A stretch of DNA of 38,317 bases. It comes from Clostridia bacterium (GTDB taxonomy: Bacteria; Bacillota; Clostridia; Oscillospirales; Acutalibacteraceae). Below, one piece after another: positions 24,781 to 32,224 of this stretch (position 1 is its first letter; each line of letters starts with the position of its first letter). Location: the NCBI GenBank assembly GCA_017631795.1, contig JAGBSO010000024.1, positions 1 to 38,317 on the forward strand, in the 5' to 3' direction. A program made the translations under genes and the position numbers. Below the pieces are notes generated by a model. It worked only from the letters and a program-made list of their open reading frames with translations, did no database searches and was not told the DNA's origin.

Positions 24781-26670
24781 ATGGAATATAAAAATAACGA
24801 AGAATATCGTGTGCCGATGTATCTCTTCCATGAGGGAAGCAATGCAAGGGCATATGAGTTTTTAGGTGCACATCCTTGCGGTGACGGAAAAACCGTTTTC
24901 AGAGTATGGGCTCCGAATGCAGCGGCAGTTTCTGTTTCAGGTGCATTCAACGGCTGGTCTGAAACAGCAAATCCCATGGTGCGCATCAATGACGGCGGAA
25001 TCTGGGAAACAGTGATTGACGGCCTGAAAATATACGATACTTATAAATATTGTATAACTGCAAAAAGCGGTAAGAAATTCATGAAGGCTGACCCTTACGG
25101 ATTTCATACTGAAACCCGTCCCGATACTGCTTCAAAAATCTATGATATAACTGCTTTTGAATGGGATGATGATGAGTGGCAGGCAGAAAAGAAGAAAAAA
25201 TCTGTCTACGCATCTCCCGTAAATATTTATGAAGTCCATGCAGGCTCATGGAGAATGCATGATGACGGTAATTTCTATTCATACCGTGACCTTGCGGATG
25301 CAATCGTGCCTTATGTCAGAGATATGGGATACACTCACATCGAGTTTCTTCCCCTGACTGAATATCCCTTTGATGGTTCATGGGGATATCAGGTGACAGG
25401 CTATTTTGCTCCCACATCAAGATACGGCACTCCCGAAGACCTTGCTTATCTCATAAACAAGTGTCACAAAAACGGAATCGGTGTTATCCTTGACTGGGTG
25501 CCTGCACATTTCCCGAAAGATGCTCCCGGACTTTATGAGTTTGACGGTACACCCTGTTATGAATATGCAGACCCCCGTAAAGGCGAGCATTATGAATGGG
25601 GCACAAGAGTTTTTGACTACGGCAGAAAAGAAGTCAGAAGTTTCCTGCTTTCAAGTGCCGAATTCTGGCTCAGGGAATACCATATCGACGGCATCCGTGT
25701 TGATGCGGTCGCATCTATGCTTTATCTTGACTACGGACGAGATGACGGTCAGTGGGTTGCAAACGAAAAGGGCGGAAGAGAAAATCTTGAAGCTGTTGCA
25801 TTCCTGCGAAAACTCAATGAAATCGTCTTCCGTGAACATCCCGAAGTGCTGATGATTGCAGAAGAAAGCACAGCATGGCCTCTTGTCACAAAACCGACTG
25901 CAATCGGCGGTCTTGGCTTCAACTTCAAATGGAATATGGGCTGGATGAACGATATACTCAGATATTTCGGTCTTGACGGCTATTTCAGAAAATATAATCA
26001 CGATCTTATCACATTCTCATTCTTCTACGCATTTTCAGAGAATTTCATTCTTCCGATTTCCCATGATGAAGTCGTTCACGGAAAGAAATCACTTCTTGAC
26101 AAAATGCCGGGTGACTATGATGAGAAATTCCACTCACTCAGAGCTTTCCTCGGTTATATGTATGCTCATCCGGGAAAGAAACTGCTCTTTATGGGTCAGG
26201 AATTCGGACAGTTTATTGAATGGGATGAAAAGAAACAGCTTGACTGGTTCCTGCTTGATTACGATGCTCATAAGAATCTGCAGAAATACACAAAAGCACT
26301 CAATCATTTCTACAAAGAAAATTCTCCCATGTGGGAAATTGATTATTCATGGGAAGGTTTCAAGTGGCTTGTCAGCGATGACTGTGACAATTCCGTAATC
26401 GCATTCCAGAGAATGAACGAAAAGGGCGAAACAATCGTGGCTGTCTGCAACTTCACAAATGTTGCAAGAGAATCCTATATGATAGGTGTTCCCGAAAAAG
26501 GTGCTTATGATGTGGTGTTCAATTCAGACAGCAAAGAATTCGGCGGTAAGGGCATGAGCAAAAAACGTGTTTACAGAACAAAGAAACAGCCCATGCACGG
26601 TATGGAACAGAGTATTGATATGACTCTGCCCCCGCTTTCGACAATTTATCTTAAGTACAGAGATGTATAA
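24781..26670 (+). CDS. glgB: 1,4-alpha-glucan branching enzyme
   Basis: GlgB cuts alpha-1,4-glucan and rejoins the piece as an alpha-1,6 branch. The 629-residue GH13 protein has an N-terminal CBM48-like domain (about 25-115, [20 protein letters not shown]). The catalytic barrel shows DWVPAHF (238-244), nucleophile D308 in [10 protein letters not shown], acid/base E361 in [10 protein letters not shown], and D429 in [10 protein letters not shown]-terminal beta domain ends the protein. GGAGGTG (24767-24773) sets the ATG at 24781. First gene of glgB-glgC-glgD; the gap to glgC is 42 bases with no promoter or terminator seen. Confidence 0.97.
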   Translation: MEYKNNEEYRVPMYLFHEGSNARAYEFLGAHPCGDGKTVFRVWAPNAAAVSVSGAFNGWSETANPMVRINDGGIWETVIDGLKIYDTYKYCITAKSGKKFMKADPYGFHTETRPDTASKIYDITAFEWDDDEWQAEKKKKSVYASPVNIYEVHAGSWRMHDDGNFYSYRDLADAIVPYVRDMGYTHIEFLPLTEYPFDGSWGYQVTGYFAPTSRYGTPEDLAYLINKCHKNGIGVILDWVPAHFPKDAPGLYEFDGTPCYEYADPRKGEHYEWGTRVFDYGRKEVRSFLLSSAEFWLREYHIDGIRVDAVASMLYLDYGRDDGQWVANEKGGRENLEAVAFLRKLNEIVFREHPEVLMIAEESTAWPLVTKPTAIGGLGFNFKWNMGWMNDILRYFGLDGYFRKYNHDLITFSFFYAFSENFILPISHDEVVHGKKSLLDKMPGDYDEKFHSLRAFLGYMYAHPGKKLLFMGQEFGQFIEWDEKKQLDWFLLDYDAHKNLQKYTKALNHFYKENSPMWEIDYSWEGFKWLVSDDCDNSVIAFQRMNEKGETIVAVCNFTNVARESYMIGVPEKGAYDVVFNSDSKEFGGKGMSKKRVYRTKKQPMHGMEQSIDMTLPPLSTIYLKYRDV

Positions 26671-26712
26671 TAAAAAATAATATATCACAAATATAAGAAA
26701 GGATTGATTACA

Positions 26713-27933
26713 ATGGCAAGAAAAACAGAATGTCTGGCTATGCTTCTTGCAGGCGGACAGGGCAGCAGACTTGGTATTCTTACAAAAAATGTGGCAAAAC
26801 CTGCCGTTCCTTACGGAGGCAAGTACAGAATCATTGACTTCCCGCTTTCAAACTGTATAAATTCAGGTATTGATACTGTCGGCGTTCTTACACAGTATCA
26901 GCCCCTTGAACTTAACGATTATATCGGAAACGGTCAGGCATGGGATCTTGACAGAGCAAACGGCGGTGTACATATTCTCTCTCCCTATCAGCAGATTCAG
27001 GGAACAGACTGGTACAGAGGCACAGCAAACGCTATTTATCAGAACATAAACTTTATCGACAGATACAACCCCGAATATGTTGCAGTTCTTTCAGGTGACC
27101 ATATCTACAAGATGGACTATGCAAAGATGCTCGATTACCACAAGGAAAAGGGCGCAGCTTGTACAATCGCTATGCTCGAAGTACCCTGGGAAGAAGCATC
27201 AAGATTCGGTCTGATGTTTGTTGATGACGACGGAAAGATCACAGCATTCGAAGAAAAACCCAAGAATCCCAAGAGCAACAAGGCTTCAATGGGTGTTTAT
27301 ATGTTCACATGGAGCAAACTGCGTGAATATCTTATCGCAGACGAAGCAAAGGAAGGCTCATCAAACGACTTCGGTAAGGATGTTATCCCCGCAATGCACT
27401 CTGCCGGCGAAGTTATGGTTGCATTCCCCTTTGACGGCTACTGGAAAGACGTCGGCACAATCGACAGCCTCTGGGAAGCAAACCTTGATCTTCTCAATCC
27501 TGTTGCAAATATCGATCTTTCAGACAAATCATGGAAGATTTTCTCGAATAATCCCGTTAATCCTCCTCAGTATGTTTCACCCACAGCAGAAATCCAGAAT
27601 TCACTCATCACAGGCGGCAGCCATGTTGAAGGTGAAGTTGATTATTCTGTTCTCTTCTCAAATGTTGTTGTTGAAGAGGGTGCAGAGGTCAAGTATTCAA
27701 TCGTAATGCCCGGTGCAAAGATTGAAAAGGGTGCAAAAGTTCAGTATGCTATGATTGCCGAAAATGCAGTCGTAAAGAGCGGTGCAGTTGTCGGTGAAGA
27801 TCCTCAGGAATGTGCAGACAGGGAAAAATGGGGCGTTGCAGTTGTAGGTCCCAACCTTACAATCGGTGAAAATGCAAAGGTAAAAGCACAGACCATGGTG
27901 GTTGAAAATGTAGAAGGAGGTGCTGAAGTATGA
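26713..27933 (+). CDS. glgC: Glucose-1-phosphate adenylyltransferase, catalytic subunit
   Basis: GlgC makes ADP-glucose from glucose-1-phosphate and ATP, the committed step of glycogen synthesis. The 406-residue protein has the nucleotide-binding loop [10 protein letters not shown] (11-20) and the catalytic-type [32 protein letters not shown] and FEEKPKNP are typical substrate-site segments. A C-terminal left-handed beta-helix carries hexapeptide repeats. The ATG at 26713 has AAAGGA at 26697-26702; an earlier TTG (26704) is too close to it. The stop overlaps glgD by four bases (ATGA). Confidence 0.97.
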   Translation: MARKTECLAMLLAGGQGSRLGILTKNVAKPAVPYGGKYRIIDFPLSNCINSGIDTVGVLTQYQPLELNDYIGNGQAWDLDRANGGVHILSPYQQIQGTDWYRGTANAIYQNINFIDRYNPEYVAVLSGDHIYKMDYAKMLDYHKEKGAACTIAMLEVPWEEASRFGLMFVDDDGKITAFEEKPKNPKSNKASMGVYMFTWSKLREYLIADEAKEGSSNDFGKDVIPAMHSAGEVMVAFPFDGYWKDVGTIDSLWEANLDLLNPVANIDLSDKSWKIFSNNPVNPPQYVSPTAEIQNSLITGGSHVEGEVDYSVLFSNVVVEEGAEVKYSIVMPGAKIEKGAKVQYAMIAENAVVKSGAVVGEDPQECADREKWGVAVVGPNLTIGENAKVKAQTMVVENVEGGAEV

Positions 27934-29045
27934 TAGGCAAGAACGTATTGGGAATTCTTTATTCAGACGCATATAATGACTGTATCAGCGATCTTACAGC
28001 GCTCAGAACTGCAGGTTCAGTTCCTTTCGGCGGCAGATACCGTTTTATTGATTTCCCCCTTTCAAATATGGTAAACAGCGGCATAATCAAGGTCGGTGTT
28101 ATTGCAAAGAGCAACTACCGTTCTCTTATGGACCATGTGGGCTCAGGTAAGTCATGGGATCTTTCAAGAAAGAATGCAGGTCTCTTCATTCTTCCTCCTT
28201 ACAACTTCGGCGGTGGTAAATATAAAGGCAGACTTGAAGCACTCCGCAACACAATGGATTTCATTCAGGCTTCAAACGAAGAATATGTTCTTCTCTGTGA
28301 TACAAATATCATCTGCAACATGGATTTCGGCAAACTTGTTGAATATCACGAAGCAAAGGAAGCTGATATTACAATCTGTTATAAGAACGGAAAGTATCCT
28401 CAGCTTGCAAATCTCATGAAATTCAAGCCCGAAGCAGACGGCAGAATAAAGAAAATGGCTGTACCTCCTCAGGCAGAAGAAGGCGAAGGCACATACGGCG
28501 TGAATATCATCGTTATGAAGAAGTCACTTCTTGAAAGAATGGTTATTCAGGCAACTGCAGGTGATTATGATATCTTTGAAAAAGAAGTTATCATGAAAAA
28601 CCTTGACAAACTTAATGTTTTCGGTTATGAAATCGATACTTTCTGCTCTGTAATCGACTCTATGCAGACATATTATGACACAAATATGGCTCTGCTTGAT
28701 CCTGCGATCAGTGCTGATGTCTTTAACCGTGATAATCCCGTTTATACTAAGGTACATGATGATATGCCTGCAATTTACGGCATCGGTTCAAAGGCAACAA
28801 ACTCTGTTCTTGCAGACGGATGTAAAATCGAAGGCGAAGTTGAGAATTCAGTTCTCTTCAGAGGCGTTCATGTTGCAAAGGGTGCAGTTGTAAAGAATTC
28901 TGTCATCATGCAGTCATGTTACATCGGTGAAGATGCAAATCTCAATTGCGTAATCATGGATAAGAACGGTGTCATCAGACCCAGAAAGTCAATTTCAGGT
29001 GACAGTGCATATCCCATTTACATCGGCAAAAACATTACCATTTAA
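27930..29045 (+). CDS. glgD: GlgD, ADP-glucose pyrophosphorylase regulatory-type subunit
   Basis: The 371-residue paralogue of GlgC. The nucleotide-binding GGxGxRL loop is replaced by [11 protein letters not shown], so it is likely non-catalytic. [20 protein letters not shown] and the C-terminal hexapeptide repeats keep the fold. In Firmicutes, GlgD forms a heterotetramer with GlgC and changes its kinetics. AGGAGG inside glgC and the four-base ATGA overlap indicate translational coupling. The promoter of parB begins four bases after the stop. Confidence 0.95.
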   Translation: MIGKNVLGILYSDAYNDCISDLTALRTAGSVPFGGRYRFIDFPLSNMVNSGIIKVGVIAKSNYRSLMDHVGSGKSWDLSRKNAGLFILPPYNFGGGKYKGRLEALRNTMDFIQASNEEYVLLCDTNIICNMDFGKLVEYHEAKEADITICYKNGKYPQLANLMKFKPEADGRIKKMAVPPQAEEGEGTYGVNIIVMKKSLLERMVIQATAGDYDIFEKEVIMKNLDKLNVFGYEIDTFCSVIDSMQTYYDTNMALLDPAISADVFNRDNPVYTKVHDDMPAIYGIGSKATNSVLADGCKIEGEVENSVLFRGVHVAKGAVVKNSVIMQSCYIGEDANLNCVIMDKNGVIRPRKSISGDSAYPIYIGKNITI

Positions 29046-29048
29046 TAA

Positions 29049-29077
29049 TTGACAATGTAATTTTAATAATGTATAAT
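29049..29077 (+). promoter_or_regulatory. Sigma-A promoter of parB-serS
   Basis: A perfect TTGACA (29049-29054) and perfect TATAAT (29072-29077) with 17-bp spacing, just after the glgD stop (29045). It gives parB-serS a source of transcription independent of the glycogen genes. Confidence 0.87.
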
Positions 29078-29078
29078 G

Positions 29079-29105
29079 TGGGGTAGGATATTGCATCCTG
29101 CCCCA
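29079..29105 (+). other. Hairpin at the parB transcript start / glgD 3' end
   Basis: TGGGGTAGGA (29079-29088) pairs with TCCTGCCCCA (29096-29105) through one G-U with loop TATTGCA. T-rich TAATTATTATTTTTT follows. It could end glgBCD transcripts, but it also lies right where the parB transcript should begin, so it may instead be a 5' stabilising hairpin. Confidence 0.6.
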
Positions 29106-29135
29106 TAATTATTATTTTTTCGGGAGGGAAAAGAA

Positions 29136-29996
29136 ATGCCACCTAAAAAAGGCGGTCTGGGAAAAGGCTTTGATGCTCTTTTTGCCGATAATTCCGTTGA
29201 GGAACTTGATGACGGCAGAAGTGTCATATCGCTCAGACTCAATGATATTGAGCCCAATAAGAATCAGCCCAGACAGATTTTTGATGATGATGCACTTTAC
29301 GAACTCGCAGACAGCATTAAGGAGCATGGCGTTCTTCAACCACTTATCGTAAGACCGCTTGCAGACGGCTCATATCAGCTTGTTGCAGGTGAAAGACGTT
29401 GGCGTGCGTCACGTCTGGCGGGGCTTACGGAAGTTCCCGTAATCGTCAGATCACTGACTGATTCCGAAGTTGCCGTTATTGCTCTTATAGAAAATCTGCA
29501 GAGAGAAAACCTTAACCCCATTGAAGAGGCAGAAGGTATCAGCAGACTTATTCAGGAATATTCATTCACTCAGGATCAGGCAGCACAGAAGCTGGGCAAA
29601 TCCCGCTCCGCTGTTACAAATATATTAAGACTTATGACATTGCCCGAAAGAGTAAGAGGTCTTGTAAGCGATGAATTCCTTACAGCAGGTCATGCAAGAG
29701 CACTTCTCGGTCTTGATGAAAAATCTCTGATTGAAGAGATTGCAGACGAAGTCATAACAAAAAAACTTTCTGTGCGTGAAACGGAAAAGCTTGTAAAACA
29801 AACAAACACAGCCATAGGATCAAAGCCGAAAAAGACAAAAAAGCGTGATACACTCTATGACGAAGTTGAACTTTCACTGTCAGATGCTCTCGGCAGAAAA
29901 GTTGTTGTAAAGGAATCAGGCAAGGGCGGTAAGCTTGAGTTTGAATTTTTCGACAAAGAAGATCTCATGAAACTTGCAAAGCTGTTTGAAGAATAG
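29136..29996 (+). CDS. parB: Chromosome-partitioning protein ParB (Spo0J)
   Basis: This 286-residue ParB/Spo0J CTPase clamp loads at parS sites and spreads on DNA. It opens KKGGLGKGFDALF, the typical chromosomal ParB N-terminus that stimulates ParA. The CTP-binding motifs are GERRWRA (85-91) and ENLQRENLNPIE (119-130). A helix-turn-helix for parS spans about 145-165 (QDQAAQKLGKSRSAVTNILR). The C-terminal dimer domain ends LMKLAKLF. GGGAGGG (29122-29128) precedes the ATG. It is not next to parA, unlike most bacteria. serS follows after 12 bases. No convincing parS was seen in the window. Confidence 0.96.
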   Translation: MPPKKGGLGKGFDALFADNSVEELDDGRSVISLRLNDIEPNKNQPRQIFDDDALYELADSIKEHGVLQPLIVRPLADGSYQLVAGERRWRASRLAGLTEVPVIVRSLTDSEVAVIALIENLQRENLNPIEEAEGISRLIQEYSFTQDQAAQKLGKSRSAVTNILRLMTLPERVRGLVSDEFLTAGHARALLGLDEKSLIEEIADEVITKKLSVRETEKLVKQTNTAIGSKPKKTKKRDTLYDEVELSLSDALGRKVVVKESGKGGKLEFEFFDKEDLMKLAKLFEE

Positions 29997-30008
29997 GAGA
30001 ATACAGAA

Positions 30009-31292
30009 ATGATTGATATTAAATTTTTAAGAGAAAACCCCGACGTTGTAAGAGAAAACATAAAGAAGAAATTTCAGGACAGCAAACTTCCTCTTGTTGA
30101 CGAAGTAATCGCTCTTGATAAGGAATACAGAGAAAACAAGACTCAGGCGGACAACCTCAGAGCATCAAGAAACAAGGTTTCAAAACAGATCGGTATGTTC
30201 ATGGCTCAGGGCAAGAAAGACGAAGCTGAAGAAGCAAAGAAGATTGTTGCTCAGCAGGCTCAGGAGCTTGCTGACTGCGAAGCTAAAGAAGCTGAGCTTT
30301 CAGAAAAAATCAAGAAGATCATGATGATCATTCCCAACATCATCGACCCCAGTGTTCCTGTTGGTAAAGATGATTCCGAGAATGTGGAAGTTCAGAAATA
30401 CGGCGAACCTGTAACACCTGATTTTGAAGTTCCTTATCATACAGATATCATGGAAAGATTCTGTGGTATCGACCTTGATTCTGCAAGAAGAGTTGCAGGT
30501 AACGGTTTCTATTATCTTATGGGTGACATCGCAAGACTTCACTCAGCAGTTATCTCATACGCAAGAGATTTCATGATTGACAGAGGTTTCACATATGTTG
30601 TTCCTCCTTTCATGATCCGTGCAGACGTTGTTACAGGCGTTATCAGCTTTGCAGAAATGGAAGCTATGATGTACAAGATCGAGGGAGAAGACCTTTATCT
30701 TATCGGTACAAGCGAACATTCAATGATCGGTAAGTTCATTGATCAGATGATTCCCGAAGAACAGCTTCCTCTCACACTCACAAGCTATTCACCCTGTTTC
30801 CGTAAGGAAAAAGGCGCTCACGGTATCGAAGAAAGAGGCGTTTACAGAATCCATCAGTTCGAAAAACAGGAAATGGTTGTTGTATGTAAGCCCGAAGAAA
30901 GCCCCAAGTGGTTTGATGTTCTCTGGCAGAATACAGTTGATCTCTTCCGTTCACTTGATATCCCCGTAAGAACACTCGAATGTTGCTCAGGCGACCTTGC
31001 AGACCTTAAAGTCAAGTCAGTTGACGTTGAAGCATGGTCACCCAGACAGCAGAAGTATTTTGAAGTCGGTTCATGTTCAAACCTCGGTGATGCTCAGGCA
31101 AGAAGACTTTCAATCAGAGTCAAGGGCAAAGAAAAATATCTTGCTCACACTCTTAACAATACTGTTGTTGCTCCTCCCAGAATGCTTATCGCATTCCTTG
31201 AAAACAATCTGAATGCAGACGGTAGCGTAAATATCCCCGTTGCACTTCGTCCTTACATGGGTGGTGCAGAAAAAATCGTTCCCAAGAACTAA
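30009..31292 (+). CDS. serS: Seryl-tRNA synthetase
   Basis: This 427-residue class II synthetase charges tRNA-Ser. The N-terminal tRNA-binding coiled coil spans about 27-110 (Lys/Glu/Gln-rich heptads). The catalytic core has motif 2 (SPCFRKEKGAHGIEERGVYRIHQFEKQE, in pieces) and motif 3 (LAHTLNNTVVAPPRMLIAFLEN). TSEHSMIG is the serine-site segment. The active site Gly/Arg pattern looks complete. It is co-transcribed with parB, and there is no T-box leader before it. A strong terminator follows. Confidence 0.97.
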   Translation: MIDIKFLRENPDVVRENIKKKFQDSKLPLVDEVIALDKEYRENKTQADNLRASRNKVSKQIGMFMAQGKKDEAEEAKKIVAQQAQELADCEAKEAELSEKIKKIMMIIPNIIDPSVPVGKDDSENVEVQKYGEPVTPDFEVPYHTDIMERFCGIDLDSARRVAGNGFYYLMGDIARLHSAVISYARDFMIDRGFTYVVPPFMIRADVVTGVISFAEMEAMMYKIEGEDLYLIGTSEHSMIGKFIDQMIPEEQLPLTLTSYSPCFRKEKGAHGIEERGVYRIHQFEKQEMVVVCKPEESPKWFDVLWQNTVDLFRSLDIPVRTLECCSGDLADLKVKSVDVEAWSPRQQKYFEVGSCSNLGDAQARRLSIRVKGKEKYLAHTLNNTVVAPPRMLIAFLENNLNADGSVNIPVALRPYMGGAEKIVPKN

Positions 31293-31293
31293 G

Positions 31294-31323
31294 AAAAATC
31301 CCCGATTTGTCGGGGATTTTTTT
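31294..31323 (+). terminator. Rho-independent terminator of parB-serS
   Basis: AAAAATCCCCGA (31294-31305) pairs perfectly with TCGGGGATTTTT (31310-31321) around TTTG, with the T tract running to 31323. Confidence 0.92.
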
Positions 31324-31339
31324 GATTGAATGATATATT

Positions 31340-31397
31340 GTAGGTGCGATGATTCATCGCCCGGCACGAATGTGCATTTTCCGAAGGAAAATTAAAC
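31340..31397. repeat. Partial copy of the multi-hairpin intergenic repeat
   Basis: This stretch aligns along its length with 24495-24553: the GCGATG/CATCGC hairpin (31346-31360), CCCGGCACGAATG, and the ATTTTCC/GGAAAAT hairpin (31376-31392). It lacks the second GC-rich hairpin and the AAACAATAATTTA ends, so it is truncated or a shorter subtype. It lies between the serS and mgtC terminators. Confidence 0.75.
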
Positions 31398-31422
31398 ATC
31401 CCGACTTCATTGAAGCCGGGAT
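31398..31422 (-). terminator. Terminator of the rlmB-pseudoATPase-mgtC operon
   Basis: Read on the minus strand, ATCCCGGCTTC pairs with GAAGTCGGGAT through one G-U around AAT. The downstream T content is modest (GTTTAATTTT). It begins four bases after the mgtC stop. Confidence 0.7.
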
Positions 31423-31426
31423 TCTT

Positions 31427-32209
31427 TTAAATCTGCGGTTTTGATGCCTTTTTGAGTGATGCAGATGAAGCATTTGATTCATAAACTTCTCTGACTTCTT
31501 TCATTCTTGCCAGGTCACGCATTACCACGTTGAAGGGTACAGCCTTCGGCACACGCAGGAAATAACGGCAGCAATATCTTGCGGAGTCATCATCATTTTC
31601 ATTGTCGTCTGTAACTGTGCAGTCAAAAGATGTGACTGTAACCTGTTTTCTGTCAAAATAATCTTCAATAACAGGTAATGCAGTATTCTTGTCGTCAGTG
31701 ATTATTTCAATGTAACGCATTCCTCTGTGCTTGATGAATCTTGCTTCGAGTGATTTTAAAGTAACTGTTGCAAAGAGGATTGCAAGCATTGCAATGATGA
31801 TGATTCTGAAATAACCCATACCGATTGCAAGACCCATACAACCGCTTATCCATACTGTTGCAGCAGTTGTGATACCTGTGACCACAGAGCCGTCTTTTGC
31901 CTTGATGATAGCACCTGCACCGATAAAACCGATACCGGAAACAACACCCGATGCGATTCGGGAAATATCCACCTTTGATGCAGCATCAAGAGCTTCGTTG
32001 CCCATGAGTGAATATGCCATTTCTGCAGAAATCATTGTTGTGATTGCGGCACCGAGACACACAAGAGCGTGGGTTTTCATACCTGCCGGATGATTTGCAA
32101 GTTCTCTTTCAACACCGATTCCCATACCGATGCAGACGGCAACAATAACTCTTATTACAACATCAAGCCATGAAAGCTCACCGCCGAAAAGATTTGCGAT
32201 GTAATCCAT
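31427..32209 (-). CDS. MgtC/SapB family membrane protein
   Basis: The 260-residue protein has an N-terminal MgtC membrane domain with about five helices and conserved segments GMGIGVERELANHPAGMKTH and RIASGVVSGIGFIGAGAII. A cytoplasmic ACT-like C-terminal domain (about 160-245) follows. MgtC proteins help cells cope with low magnesium or acid; in Salmonella, MgtC restrains the F-type ATP synthase and its gene lies next to a P-type Mg ATPase gene. Here the gene directly upstream (15 bases) encodes a P-type-ATPase-like protein lacking catalytic residues. GAGGAG lies before the ATG. No M-box leader is present because the gene is internal to an operon. Confidence 0.88.
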   Translation of the reverse strand: MDYIANLFGGELSWLDVVIRVIVAVCIGMGIGVERELANHPAGMKTHALVCLGAAITTMISAEMAYSLMGNEALDAASKVDISRIASGVVSGIGFIGAGAIIKAKDGSVVTGITTAATVWISGCMGLAIGMGYFRIIIIAMLAILFATVTLKSLEARFIKHRGMRYIEIITDDKNTALPVIEDYFDRKQVTVTSFDCTVTDDNENDDDSARYCCRYFLRVPKAVPFNVVMRDLARMKEVREVYESNASSASLKKASKPQI

Positions 32210-32224
32210 TTTATCTCCTCCTGA

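Noticed and set aside
29997..30008. T-box leader for serS
   Set aside because: Only 12 bases separate parB and serS; the gene is read from the parB promoter.
31293..31426. M-box or other riboswitch controlling mgtC
   Set aside because: This region is downstream of mgtC, and the upstream side has only 15 bases between genes, so there is no room for a leader.
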